From NCBI RefSeq assembly GCF_900096585.1, contig NZ_FMYH01000010.1:1-64000 (forward strand): 64,000 nt of DNA, read 5' to 3'. Source of the DNA: Sanguibacter gelidistatuariae (GTDB taxonomy: Bacteria; Actinomycetota; Actinomycetes; Actinomycetales; Cellulomonadaceae). Each line of letters opens with the position of its first letter. Within the stretch, counting starts at the first letter, position 1. A model generated the notes under the pieces. The model saw nothing but the letters and a program-made list of their open reading frames with translations, was not told where the DNA came from and did not search any database. The position numbers and the translations under genes are program-made. Shown here piece by piece: positions 25,329-32,807 of this stretch.

Positions 25329-25760
25329 TCAGAGCGCGACGACGGCCTGGGACTTGCCGAGGACGCGTGCGCCCTCGAAGGTGACCGTGAGGTCCACCCG
25401 GACCCGGGCGGCGTCGAGGTCGATCACGCCGATCACGCCGGACACCTCGACGATCGCCTCGCCCGGGTTCGGCACCGCGACCGGCCGGGTGAAACGCGCC
25501 TGGTAGTCGACGACGGCCCCGGGATCCCCGGCCCAGTCCTCGACGAGGGCCACCGCGGCGCCCATCGTGAACATGCCGTGTGCGATCACGCCGGGCAGAC
25601 CGACGCCCACGGCGAAGGAGTCGTTCCAGTGGATCGGGTTGAAGTCGCCGCTCGCACCGGCATAGCGGACCAGGCGGGCCCGGTCGACGACCACGCTGCG
25701 GGAGCCGATCGTGTCACCGACGGAGAGCGTCGTGATGTCGGGACGGACTGAGCTGCTCAC
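25329..25760 (-). CDS. MaoC-family dehydratase, HadB-like
   Basis: 143 residues with a single hot-dog fold. The hydratase signature is present in RYAGASGDFNPIHWNDSFA, with the catalytic Asp and His, followed by VIAHGMFTMGAAVAL. This matches the catalytic subunit of the heterodimeric (3R)-hydroxyacyl dehydratase HadAB of the type II fatty acid/mycolate system. In actinobacteria without mycolates the same pair is widely conserved, with a less certain role. The start overlaps the stop of hadA by four bases. Together with rpmG and murB it belongs to a neighbourhood conserved across actinobacteria. Confidence 0.85.
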   Translation of the reverse strand: MSSSVRPDITTLSVGDTIGSRSVVVDRARLVRYAGASGDFNPIHWNDSFAVGVGLPGVIAHGMFTMGAAVALVEDWAGDPGAVVDYQARFTRPVAVPNPGEAIVEVSGVIGVIDLDAARVRVDLTVTFEGARVLGKSQAVVAL

Positions 25761-26269
25761 AGGCCTTCTCCTCGCACAGCGAGCGTCGACGTGACCGTCG
25801 AGACGAGCTCGGTGGCCGGCGCGTCGTCGGGCTGCCCGGTGGCGGGCTTGCCTGCGGCGTCGGGCTGGGCCAGGGCGTAGATGTCGCAGCGGGTCGTGAC
25901 CATGGCCAGACCGGCGCGCTCGGTGATCGAGACGACCGTGAGCACGGTGACGAGCTCGTCACCGGCGTGGATCGGGCGGTGGTGGACGAAGCGCTCGTCG
26001 GCATGCACGACGCGCGTGAAGTCAACGCGGGCGGCCGGGTCTTCGATGTACTGCGCCTCGGTTCGCTGGGCGACGATGACCGCGAAGGTCGGAGGCGCGA
26101 TGAGGTCCGGATAGCCCAAACCCCGCGCAGTGTCCACAGAGTGGTGCGCGGGGTGGGTCGAACCTGTGGCAGCGGCGAACTCGCGAATCTTCTCCCGACC
26201 AACCGAGTACGGGGCGTTGGCCGGATACTCGCGCCCGACGAAGTCGAGGTTGACGGAGGAAGACGTCAT
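25757..26269 (-). CDS. MaoC N-terminal-domain protein, HadA-like dehydratase subunit
   Basis: 170 residues. The N-terminal hot-dog segment (VGREYPANAPYSVGREKIRE) and PAHHSVDTARGLGYPDLIAP followed by PTFAVIVAQRTE are typical of the substrate-binding, non-catalytic FAS1-like subunit HadA. The ATG at 26269 is preferred to longer open-frame extensions because those run across rpmG. It is directly followed by hadB with a four-base overlap and lies 25 bases after rpmG, so all three are probably co-transcribed. A C-terminal Asp/Ala-rich insertion (about 135-155) lies before the last strand. Confidence 0.85.
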   Translation of the reverse strand: MTSSSVNLDFVGREYPANAPYSVGREKIREFAAATGSTHPAHHSVDTARGLGYPDLIAPPTFAVIVAQRTEAQYIEDPAARVDFTRVVHADERFVHHRPIHAGDELVTVLTVVSITERAGLAMVTTRCDIYALAQPDAAGKPATGQPDDAPATELVSTVTSTLAVRGEGL

Positions 26270-26294
26270 CGCTGCTGCGGACTGACCGTGACGG

Positions 26295-26462
26295 TCAGCG
26301 AGTCTCGCGGTGGGCGTTGTGCTTGCCACAGCGCGGGCAGTACTTCGCCAGCTCGAGACGGTCGGGAGTGTTCCGACGGTTCTTCTTGGTGATGTAGTTG
26401 CGCTCCTTGCACTCAACACATGCAAGCGTGATCTTCGGGCGAACGTCAGAACTCTTAGCCAC
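26295..26462 (-). CDS. rpmG: 50S ribosomal protein L33
   Basis: A 55-residue ribosomal protein beginning with GTG at 26462: [20 protein letters not shown], then [20 protein letters not shown], then [15 protein letters not shown]. Both CxxC pairs (CVEC and CPRC) are intact, so this is the zinc-binding (C+) form. The zinc-free paralogue used under zinc limitation, if present, lies elsewhere. It lies between tRNA-Met and hadA on the same strand, the usual order in actinobacteria. Confidence 0.97.
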   Translation of the reverse strand: MAKSSDVRPKITLACVECKERNYITKKNRRNTPDRLELAKYCPRCGKHNAHRETR

Positions 26463-26546
26463 GGTCGTGCCACCTCTCGCGCCGCCGGGGCGCTACATAC
26501 TTCGTTGACGCGCACCGCCGGTCGGCGCACGCAGTGTTGCCAGTGC

Positions 26547-26623
26547 TGGTAGCGGGGGCGGGGCTCGAACCCGCGACCTCACGATTATGAGCCGTGCGCT
26601 CTGACCAACTGAGCTACCCCGCC
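26547..26623 (-). tRNA. tRNA-Met (CAT)
   Basis: On the minus strand a full cloverleaf begins GGCGGGGTAGCTCAGTTGG, with anticodon loop CTCATAA (anticodon CAT), T-arm GCGGGTTCGAGCCCCGC, and an encoded 3' CCA (26547-26549). The first base pair is a G-T wobble rather than the C-A mismatch of initiator tRNA, so it should be the elongator. A tRNA-Ile2 (with C34 modified to lysidine) cannot be excluded from the anticodon alone. Confidence 0.95.
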
Positions 26624-26642
26624 GCATCGATGTTCAGCGACC

Positions 26643-26667
26643 GGCGTGAGGTAAATATTCCCACGCC
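26643..26667. terminator. Hairpin between tRNA-Thr and tRNA-Met
   Basis: GGCGTG (26643-26648) and CACGCC (26662-26667) pair around an AT-rich loop. Two more G-C pairs form if one A is bulged. In the tRNA reading direction it follows tRNA-Thr by about 20 bases. It may end that transcript or act in tRNA processing. Confidence 0.4.
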
Positions 26668-26687
26668 GACCGGCGTCGCACCAACAG

Positions 26688-26759
26688 AGCCCCCGATGGG
26701 AATCGGACCCATGACCTCAGTCTTACCAAGACTGCGCTCTACCACTGAGCTACGGGGGC
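26688..26759 (-). tRNA. tRNA-Thr (GGT)
   Basis: The minus-strand cloverleaf begins GCCCCCGTAGCTCAGTGGT. The anticodon stem-loop CAGTC-TTGGTAA-GACTG gives anticodon GGT. The acceptor pairs GCCCCCG with CGGGGGC, with discriminator T. No CCA is encoded, unlike the neighbouring tRNA-Met. Confidence 0.95.
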
Positions 26760-26769
26760 AGCGCGGAAA

Positions 26770-26777
26770 ACGATACA
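26770..26777 (-). promoter_or_regulatory. Extended -10 box of tRNA-Thr
   Basis: TGTATCGT on the minus strand lies 10 bases upstream of the tRNA 5' end, the spacing expected for a promoter -10 region with TG extension. No good -35 is visible. The same 8-mer recurs at 26849-26856 and at 27220-27227. Confidence 0.45.
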
Positions 26778-26935
26778 TCCATGTGGGCTGGTTCATGAAA
26801 TCGGCTCCCGGGGGAGCTGATCTCGGCCCTGCGATCCGCGACGCGCCAACGATACACGAGCCGGAGCCCCCCACAGGCCACCCGTCCACCTCGCCCCGCC
26901 GCCGCCCCGCCGCCCGCGCTCGAGCGCACCAACCG

Positions 26936-27005
26936 CCCCGCTGAGTGCGGCCGAATGGTTGCTCGATGTCCGATTTGGGCAGCCGTTCGGCCGCACTCAG
27001 CGGGG
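26936..27005. repeat. Long inverted repeat, type A (CCCCGCTGAGTGC core)
   Basis: Perfect 20-bp arms (26936-26955 and 26986-27005; CCCCGCTGAGTGCGGCCGAA) flank a 30-base spacer whose ends pair further (TGG with CCG). It lies between tRNA-Tyr and tRNA-Thr, about 70 bases beyond the 3' end of tRNA-Tyr. The core CCGCTGAGTGC is shared with the element at 28299-28362. Confidence 0.9.
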
Positions 27006-27073
27006 TGTGGGGTGCGCCACGTTGGGCATCTGGGAAGCACAAAGGGCGCCATCCGATGGATGGCGCCCCGTTG

Positions 27074-27155
<82 letters not shown>

Positions 27156-27219
27156 TAGCTTCTCCCCCAGATCTGCGTCGACGGCGCGAGCCATCAACCC
27201 GATCTGCAGGAGCGAGACT

Positions 27220-27227
27220 ACGATACA
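27220..27227 (-). promoter_or_regulatory. Extended -10-like box upstream of tRNA-Tyr
   Basis: TGTATCGT on the minus strand, identical to the box ahead of tRNA-Thr, 65 bases upstream of the tRNA 5' end. It would give a transcript with a leader that needs 5' processing by RNase P. Confidence 0.4.
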
Positions 27228-27333
27228 AGACAGACCGGGTGATCGGAAATCGACGCGCTGTGACGGCGCCGACCGCGCATCTCTCGCCCATCCGTCTGCC
27301 AGCACAGGTTCCCCTGCGTCGTACGGTTGCCTC

Positions 27334-28305
27334 GTGCCGCCGACCACCCCCACCCCGTCCTCCCATGCCTCGACCGCTCCACCCAGATCGATGCGGTGGG
27401 GCCTCACTCTCGGCATCGCCTGCTACACCATGTGGGGCGCGCTCCCCCTGTATTTCCCGTTGCTCGAGCCGGCCGGAGCCCTCGAGATCATCGCGCACCG
27501 CATCGTGTGGAGCCTGCTGTTCTGCCTGGTCCTCCTGCTCGTGACGCGCCAGTTCGGCGCCTACGCCACGGTCCTGCGCTCGGGCCGGCTCATGGCCGCC
27601 CTGTCCGTCGCCGCGGTCCTGGTGGCCGCGAACTGGGTCATCTACGTCTACGCCGTGACGTCCGAGCACGTCATCGACGCCTCGCTCGGCTACTTCATCA
27701 ACCCCTTCGTCACGGTCCTGCTCGCCGTGCTTGTCCTCAAGGAGCGCCTGCGTCCTGCCCAGTGGGTCGCACTGGGCTTCGGCCTGGCGGCGGTCGCCGT
27801 CATCACGATAGGCATGGCCGCGGTGCCGTGGTTGTCACTGGGACTCGCCCTGACCTTTGGGTTCTACGGCCTGATCAAGAACCGCGTCGGCCGGGACGTC
27901 GCGGCCGTCCCCGGGCTGGCCGTCGAGACGACGGTGCTCGCCCCGGTCGCGGCGGGCTACCTCGTCTGGCTGGCCGCCCAGGGCACGAGCACCTTCCTGC
28001 AGGACGGCGCGGGGCACGCCCTGCTGCTCGCGTCGTCGGGCATCGTGACGGCGCTGCCGCTGCTGTGCTTCGGTGCGGCCGCACGCATCCTGCCGCTACG
28101 CGTCGTCGGCATGCTCCAGTACATCGCCCCGGTCCTGCAGTTCCTCGTGGGGGTGCTGGTCTTCCACGAGCACATGCCGCCCCTGCGCTGGGTCGGCTTC
28201 GCCCTCGTCTGGGTCGCCCTGATCATCCTCACGCTGGACGCCCTGGCCGCCCTACGAGCCACCCGACTCCCCCGCCCAACTCACCACCCCGCCCCCACCC
28301 GCTGA
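27334..28305 (+). CDS. rarD: EamA-family transporter RarD
   Basis: A 323-residue, ten-helix drug/metabolite-superfamily membrane protein. Typical RarD features are GLTLGIACYTMWGALPLYFP in the first helix, the EIIAHRIVWSLLF motif that follows, and the second EamA half (RVVGMLQYIAPVLQFLVGVL, then FHEHMPPLRWVGFALVWVAL). RarD was named for chloramphenicol sensitivity, and its physiological substrate is not known. The GTG start has no obvious ribosome-binding site, so translation may be leaderless or start slightly downstream at the ATG of MRWGLTLGI. The TGA lies inside the left arm of a long inverted repeat that follows. Confidence 0.88.
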   Translation: MPPTTPTPSSHASTAPPRSMRWGLTLGIACYTMWGALPLYFPLLEPAGALEIIAHRIVWSLLFCLVLLLVTRQFGAYATVLRSGRLMAALSVAAVLVAANWVIYVYAVTSEHVIDASLGYFINPFVTVLLAVLVLKERLRPAQWVALGFGLAAVAVITIGMAAVPWLSLGLALTFGFYGLIKNRVGRDVAAVPGLAVETTVLAPVAAGYLVWLAAQGTSTFLQDGAGHALLLASSGIVTALPLLCFGAAARILPLRVVGMLQYIAPVLQFLVGVLVFHEHMPPLRWVGFALVWVALIILTLDALAALRATRLPRPTHHPAPTR

Positions 28306-28362
28306 GTGCACGAAAAAGCGTGTCGCATCGGCGTGTCGCGTACAAAATCGTGCACTCAGCGG
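28299..28362. repeat. Long inverted repeat, type A, overlapping the rarD stop
   Basis: Perfect 15-bp arms CCGCTGAGTGCACGA (28299-28313 and 28348-28362) flank a loop that itself contains a direct repeat of GCGTGTCGC (28318-28326 and 28331-28339). It shares the 11-base core CCGCTGAGTGC with the element at 26936-27005. It separates rarD from the YajQ-family gene and probably forms the terminator of rarD. Confidence 0.9.
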
Positions 28363-28443
28363 AGGGGGCGGATGGGTGGGGCGCGGGCGTGGATCGGATA
28401 CGGTGGGATCAGCCCATTTCTACAGTGCGACAGGAGACCTATC

Positions 28444-28938
28444 GTGGCTGACTCATCGATGGACATTGTGAGCAAGGTCGACCGCCAAGAGGTCGACAAC
28501 GCCCTCAACCAGGCGGTCAAGGAAGTATCCCAGCGCTACGACTTCAAGAACATCGGCGCCTCGATCGCGTGGAGCGGCGAGAAGATCCTCATGATCGCCA
28601 ACTCCGAGGAGCGCGTGCTCGCGATCCTCGACGTGCTCGAGACCAAGCTCATCAGGCGTGGCGTGTCGCTCAAGCACATCGACGTGCCCGAGAACGGCCC
28701 CCAGATCTCGGGCAAGGAGTACCGCCTCGAGGTCAGCCTCAAGGAGGGCCTCGCCGGCGAGAACGCGAAGAAGGTCACGAAGATCATCCGCGAAGAGGGC
28801 CCCAAGGGCGTCAAGACGCAGATCACGGGCGAGGAGGTGCGTGCAACCAGCAAGTCCCGCGACGACCTCCAGGAGATCCAGGCCCTGCTCAAGGGTGCCG
28901 ACCTCGACTTCGCGGTCCAGTTCACCAACTACCGCTGA
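28444..28938 (+). CDS. YajQ-family cyclic-di-GMP/nucleotide-binding protein
   Basis: 164 residues with the complete YajQ (UPF0234) pattern: [20 protein letters not shown] at the start, [18 protein letters not shown], and the C-terminal [20 protein letters not shown] followed by [20 protein letters not shown]. Relatives in xanthomonads and pseudomonads bind cyclic di-GMP and act as transcription co-factors; others were reported to bind tRNA or GTP. AGGAGA lies seven bases before the GTG start. The HAD gene begins two bases after its stop. Confidence 0.93.
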   Translation: MADSSMDIVSKVDRQEVDNALNQAVKEVSQRYDFKNIGASIAWSGEKILMIANSEERVLAILDVLETKLIRRGVSLKHIDVPENGPQISGKEYRLEVSLKEGLAGENAKKVTKIIREEGPKGVKTQITGEEVRATSKSRDDLQEIQALLKGADLDFAVQFTNYR

Positions 28939-28940
28939 CG

Positions 28941-29735
28941 GTGGCGACCCCGCGGGTCGTCGCGACCGACCTCGACGGCACGCTGCTGCGCAGCGACGGC
29001 TCGCTCTCGGCCCGGACCCGCGGCGTGCTCGCCGGCCTCGACGACCGCGGCATCCAGGTGGTCTTCGTCACCGCCCGTCCCCCGCGATGGCTCGATGCCG
29101 TCGCCGACGCGGTGGGCGGGCACGGCCTGGCGATCTGCCTCAACGGCTCGTGCGTCGTGGAGGTCGCGACCGGTGCGGTGTCCCAGGTGCGCGGCTTCGA
29201 CGCCGCGACCCTGACCGCCGTGATCTCCGACCTGCGCAGCGCGCTGCCCGGCATCGCGCTTGGCCTCGAACGGCCCGACGGCCCGATCTTCGACCCGCAC
29301 TACGCGTCAGACCACCACGCGCCGCCCAGCGCGCCCCACGCGGCCGTCGAGGACCACCTGGACGCGCCGGTGGGCAAGCTCCTCGCCCGGCTGGGCACGA
29401 TGGCACCCGATGCCTTCTTCGCCGCCGTCGAGCAGGTGATCGGCCCCCGCGCGCAGCTGGCGTACTCGGGGGCGATCGGGCTCGCGGAGATGACCGCGCC
29501 CGGGGTGAGCAAGGCCGCCGCGCTCGCGCGCTGGTGCGCCGCCCACGACGTGTCCGCCGCCGACGTCTGGGCCTTCGGCGACATGCCGAACGACCTGCCG
29601 ATGCTCACCTGGGCCGGGACGTCCTTCGCGGTCGCGAACGCCCATGACGACGTCCTGGCCGCCGCCACCCGCGTCACCGCCTCGAACGACGACGACGGCG
29701 TCGCCCGGGCCCTGGAGGGACTGCTCGCCCCGTAG
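28941..29735 (+). CDS. Cof-type HAD phosphatase
   Basis: 264 residues. HAD motif I is VVATDLDGTLLRSDGSL, motif II is the Thr of VFVTARPP, and motifs III/IV are VSKAAALARWCAAH and WAFGDMPNDLPMLTWAG. A C2B-type cap domain lies between. The class acts on phosphosugars and phosphorylated cofactors, with broad specificity. The GTG start lies two bases after the YajQ-family stop, so the two are in one transcription unit. An Asp-rich C-terminus (SNDDDGVARALEGLL) is conserved in Cof proteins. Confidence 0.88.
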   Translation: MATPRVVATDLDGTLLRSDGSLSARTRGVLAGLDDRGIQVVFVTARPPRWLDAVADAVGGHGLAICLNGSCVVEVATGAVSQVRGFDAATLTAVISDLRSALPGIALGLERPDGPIFDPHYASDHHAPPSAPHAAVEDHLDAPVGKLLARLGTMAPDAFFAAVEQVIGPRAQLAYSGAIGLAEMTAPGVSKAAALARWCAAHDVSAADVWAFGDMPNDLPMLTWAGTSFAVANAHDDVLAAATRVTASNDDDGVARALEGLLAP

Positions 29736-29759
29736 CGGGCGGCTGTCCTGAACAGCGAC

Positions 29760-30641
29760 TCAGCTCAGCGGCGAGCCCGGCAGCCCGGCCATCCGCTCGA
29801 GGCGGTTGATCCGCTCGGCCATCGGCGGGTGCGTGGAGAAGAGCTTGCCCATGCCGCCCCCGCGGAAGGGGTTGGCGATCATCATGTGCGAGACGTCCAC
29901 GAGGTCCTGGTTCTGCGGCAGCGGCGTCCGCTGTGTGCCGGCCTCGAGCTTGCGCAGCGCGGAGGCCAGCGCGAGGGGGTCCCCCGTGAGCCTGGCGCCA
30001 TCCTCGTCCGCGTCGTACTCCCGGGTCCGGGAGATCGCCAGCTGGATGACGGTCGCGGCGACCGGCGCGAGGAAGGCCATGAACAGGGCAGCCAAGGGGT
30101 TGCCCCCACGATCGCGGTTGCCTCCGAAGAACATGAGGAACTGCGCCAGGGCAGTGATGATCCCGGCGAAGGCGGCCGCGATCGACGACGTGAGGATGTC
30201 GCGGTTGTACACGTGCATGAGCTCATGGCCGAGCACCCCGCGAAGCTCCCGCTCGTCGAGGATGGCCAGAATGCCCTCGGTGCAGCACACGGCCGCGTTC
30301 TTGGGGTTGCGTCCGGTCGCGAAGGCGTTCGGCGCGGGCGTCGGGGAGACGTACAGGCGGGGCATCGGCTGGCGGGCCGCGGTCGAGAGGTCACGGACGA
30401 TCCGGTACATGACCGGCTGCTCGATCTCGCTCACCGGCCGCGCGTGCATGGCCCGGATCGCGAGCTTGTCGGAGTTCCAGTAGCCGTAGGCGGTGCCGAC
30501 CAAGCCGATCCCGGCGAACAGCACGAGCATCGACGAGCTGCCGCCACCCACGACGGCCCACAGGCCCAGCAAGAAGGCCCACATCACTCCGAACAGGACC
30601 ACGGTCTTGAGCCCGTTGAAGTGCTTGTGTCCCACGAGCAC
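29760..30641 (-). CDS. htpX: Zinc metalloprotease HtpX
   Basis: A membrane M48 protease for quality control of membrane proteins, about 293 residues. The N-terminus [19 protein letters not shown] is the family signature and forms the first membrane helix; a second helix follows at about 35-55. The zinc site is in [17 protein letters not shown] (HExxH), with the third ligand, Glu, in [15 protein letters not shown]. Two further hydrophobic segments (about 155-175 and 190-205) are present. GTG 30641 or GTG 30635 may be the start; GGAGGG is better spaced for the second. Confidence 0.95.
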   Translation of the reverse strand: MLVGHKHFNGLKTVVLFGVMWAFLLGLWAVVGGGSSSMLVLFAGIGLVGTAYGYWNSDKLAIRAMHARPVSEIEQPVMYRIVRDLSTAARQPMPRLYVSPTPAPNAFATGRNPKNAAVCCTEGILAILDERELRGVLGHELMHVYNRDILTSSIAAAFAGIITALAQFLMFFGGNRDRGGNPLAALFMAFLAPVAATVIQLAISRTREYDADEDGARLTGDPLALASALRKLEAGTQRTPLPQNQDLVDVSHMMIANPFRGGGMGKLFSTHPPMAERINRLERMAGLPGSPLS

Positions 30642-30782
30642 CGTCCCTCCACCTCGCGCGCCGGGAGAATCTCATATTCTCGGCGGACGACGCGCATCTG
30701 CCCAGTTCAACGCACGAACCCCCGTGAACGTTCCCGATTCACCGATACTCACAGGGGTTCTTCAGTGCGCTCCGAGCAGTGA

Positions 30783-32165
30783 CTACTGAGCGGCTCCGCG
30801 GGAGATCGCGATCATCTCGTCGCGGGCGATGACCTTGACCCGCGCACGACCCCGCGCCTCGCCGAGGGCACGCTCATGGGCGTCGAGCAGCTCCCAGCCG
30901 GACCACTCGATGACCTCGACGCCGCGCTCGGCGAGGAAGCTCGTGATGGCGCTCGGGTCGGGCTGACCGGCCGAGGCGAAACCGGCCTGGTTCTGAGCGT
31001 CCTCGACAAGGTTGCGGATCGTCTCGGCGGCGTCAGACTTCGTGTGACCGATGAGCCCGACGGGCCCACGCTTGATCCAGCCGGTGCAGTACACCCCGGG
31101 GACCTGCTCGCCATCGATGTCGATGACCCGACCCTCGACGTTGGGGATGACGCCCTTGCGGTCGTCGAAGGGCAGCTCGGGCAGCGGGGAACCGAAGTAG
31201 CCCACCGCGCGGTACACGGCCTGGACGGGCCAGTCGTGGAACTCCCCGGTTCCGGAGACCGTGCCGTCGCCGTTGAGCTTGGTGCGCTCGGTGCGCAGCG
31301 CGTCGACCGCGCCGTCGCCGTCGGCGTCGACGATCTCGGACGGGGCGTGCAGGAAGTGCAGGTGCAGCCGGCGCGAGGCCGAGAACGTCGCCGGGTCGTT
31401 GAGCGTCCAGTCAGTGAGCGTCTTGACGACTTGCTTCGTCTGGTTGGACGAGCCGATCGCGGCGATCGAGCCCTCGTCGAACTCGAAGTCCTCGGGGTAG
31501 ACGATCACGTCGAGGTCGGGCACGTGGCCGAGCTCACGCAGCTCGAGCGGGGAGAACTTCACCTGAGCCGGTCCGCGACGGGCGAAGACGTGCACGTCGG
31601 TCACGGCCGAGTCCTTCAGGCCCGCGTAGACGTTGTCGGGGATCTCGGTGACGAGCAGGTTGTCCGCATTCTTGGCCAGCACCCGGGCGACGTCGAGGGC
31701 AACGTTGCCGGCGCCGATGACCGCGACCTGCTGCGCGTGCAGCGGCCAGGTCGTCGGCACGTAGGGGTGCCCGTCGTACCAGGAGACGAAGTCGGCCGCG
31801 CCGTAGGACCCCTCAAGCTCGGCGCCGGGGATCGTCAGCGCCGCGTCGGTGAACGCGCCGGTCGAGAAGATCACCGCGTCGTAGAACTCGCGCAGGTCGT
31901 CAAGCTTGAGGTCGATGCCATAGTCGACGTTGGAGAGCAGCCGGATGTCACCACGCTCGAGGATCTTGTGCAGCGCGGTGATGATCTGCTTGATCCGCGG
32001 GTGGTCGGGGGCCACGCCGTAGCGGACAAGTCCGAAGGGGGCCGGCAGCCGCTCGAAGAGGTCGATGGAGACGTCGAGATCCGTCTTGGACAGGATGTCG
32101 GCGGCGTAGATGCCGGCCGGGCCGGCCCCCACGATGGCCACGCGGAGTTGACGGTCAGTGCTCAC
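30783..32165 (-). CDS. NADPH-ferredoxin/adrenodoxin-type reductase (FprA-like)
   Basis: About 460 residues, the usual length for FprA. FAD-binding motif VAIVGAGPAGIYAADILSKT at the N-terminus, LPAPFGLVRYGVAPDHPRIK as the family hallmark, and an NADP-binding VIGAGNVALDVARVLAKNA at about 155. C-terminal GVYCTGWIKRGPVGLIGHTK followed by SDAAETI matches adrenodoxin reductase relatives. It transfers electrons between NADPH and ferredoxin, feeding P450s and Fe-S assembly; no partner is encoded nearby. GTG 32165 is chosen because the conserved part begins just after it. A promoter is visible about 70 bases upstream. Confidence 0.92.
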   Translation of the reverse strand: MSTDRQLRVAIVGAGPAGIYAADILSKTDLDVSIDLFERLPAPFGLVRYGVAPDHPRIKQIITALHKILERGDIRLLSNVDYGIDLKLDDLREFYDAVIFSTGAFTDAALTIPGAELEGSYGAADFVSWYDGHPYVPTTWPLHAQQVAVIGAGNVALDVARVLAKNADNLLVTEIPDNVYAGLKDSAVTDVHVFARRGPAQVKFSPLELRELGHVPDLDVIVYPEDFEFDEGSIAAIGSSNQTKQVVKTLTDWTLNDPATFSASRRLHLHFLHAPSEIVDADGDGAVDALRTERTKLNGDGTVSGTGEFHDWPVQAVYRAVGYFGSPLPELPFDDRKGVIPNVEGRVIDIDGEQVPGVYCTGWIKRGPVGLIGHTKSDAAETIRNLVEDAQNQAGFASAGQPDPSAITSFLAERGVEVIEWSGWELLDAHERALGEARGRARVKVIARDEMIAISRGAAQ

Positions 32166-32229
32166 GGAATTTCTTGCCTTCCGGTTGGAGTCGGCGGGTG
32201 CATCTGGAGTACGCATCTCAAGACTTCTC

Positions 32230-32258
32230 AAAGTCTAGGCGCATGTGCAAGGGGTCAA
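32230..32258 (-). promoter_or_regulatory. Promoter of the ferredoxin reductase gene
   Basis: On the minus strand TTGACC (32253-32258) and GACTTT (32230-32235) are 17 bases apart. The -10 lies within a small perfect hairpin AGACTT-CTCA-AAGTCT (32221-32236), which might be a regulator site. Confidence 0.5.
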
Positions 32259-32330
32259 CATTCCCAAACATCTCGCCCTGTGGATACTCCGTCTTGCTCC
32301 GCGGACAACTGTTACCTCCTGTAAATTGGA

Positions 32331-32807
32331 TCAAACCAGGACGAGCGAGTCCTGGATCTCCCGGATCTGGGCAAAAGCCGAGTCGACCTGTGCGCCCGCG
32401 CACGTCCCAGTGATCTGCACCACATCGAAGACCGGACCCGCTGAGAGCACACACATCCGCAGGGCCTGCACAAGAGTTCCACCCTTCCCGTCCGAGAAGT
32501 AGCCCTCGATCCGCAACCCCGGCGCTCCGAGCAGGTCTGCGGAGTCCTCGCGCAGGGTCTCGGTGAACCGCGGCAGCTCCTTGAGCCGGCGGGTCACCTC
32601 CTTCCGGGCGACCGCTACGGTGTGGTCCGCGCCGAAGCGCGTCACCGTGACGAGCACGTTCGGACGGAACTGCCCCTTGGGCACCTCCTGGGCGAGGGCG
32701 AGCGGCAGCCCGACTCCCGCGAGCGCCACCCACCCCTCCGGCTGGACGACCTGCAGGCTGGGGTAGGCCGGGAACGCCTCGCTCGGGAAGGTCAGCACCG
32801 AGCTCAT
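32331..32807 (-). CDS. DcrB/LpqN-like small protein closing the kinase-FHA operon
   Basis: 158 residues with no signal peptide. The pattern LTFPSEAFPAYPSLQVVQPE, then GWVALAGVGLPLALAQ, then FRPNVLVTVTRF, then ARKEVTRRLKELPRFTETLR, and a C-terminal Phe-Ala-Gln-Ile helix resembles the Mog1/PsbP-like fold of DcrB, LpqN and DUF1795 proteins. Similar cytosolic versions occur beside FHA and secretion-related genes. It starts one base inside the end of the FHA-winged-helix gene (TGATG), so it is translationally coupled. Function unknown; a scaffolding or effector role in the signalling module is inference. Confidence 0.65.
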   Translation of the reverse strand: MSSVLTFPSEAFPAYPSLQVVQPEGWVALAGVGLPLALAQEVPKGQFRPNVLVTVTRFGADHTVAVARKEVTRRLKELPRFTETLREDSADLLGAPGLRIEGYFSDGKGGTLVQALRMCVLSAGPVFDVVQITGTCAGAQVDSAFAQIREIQDSLVLV

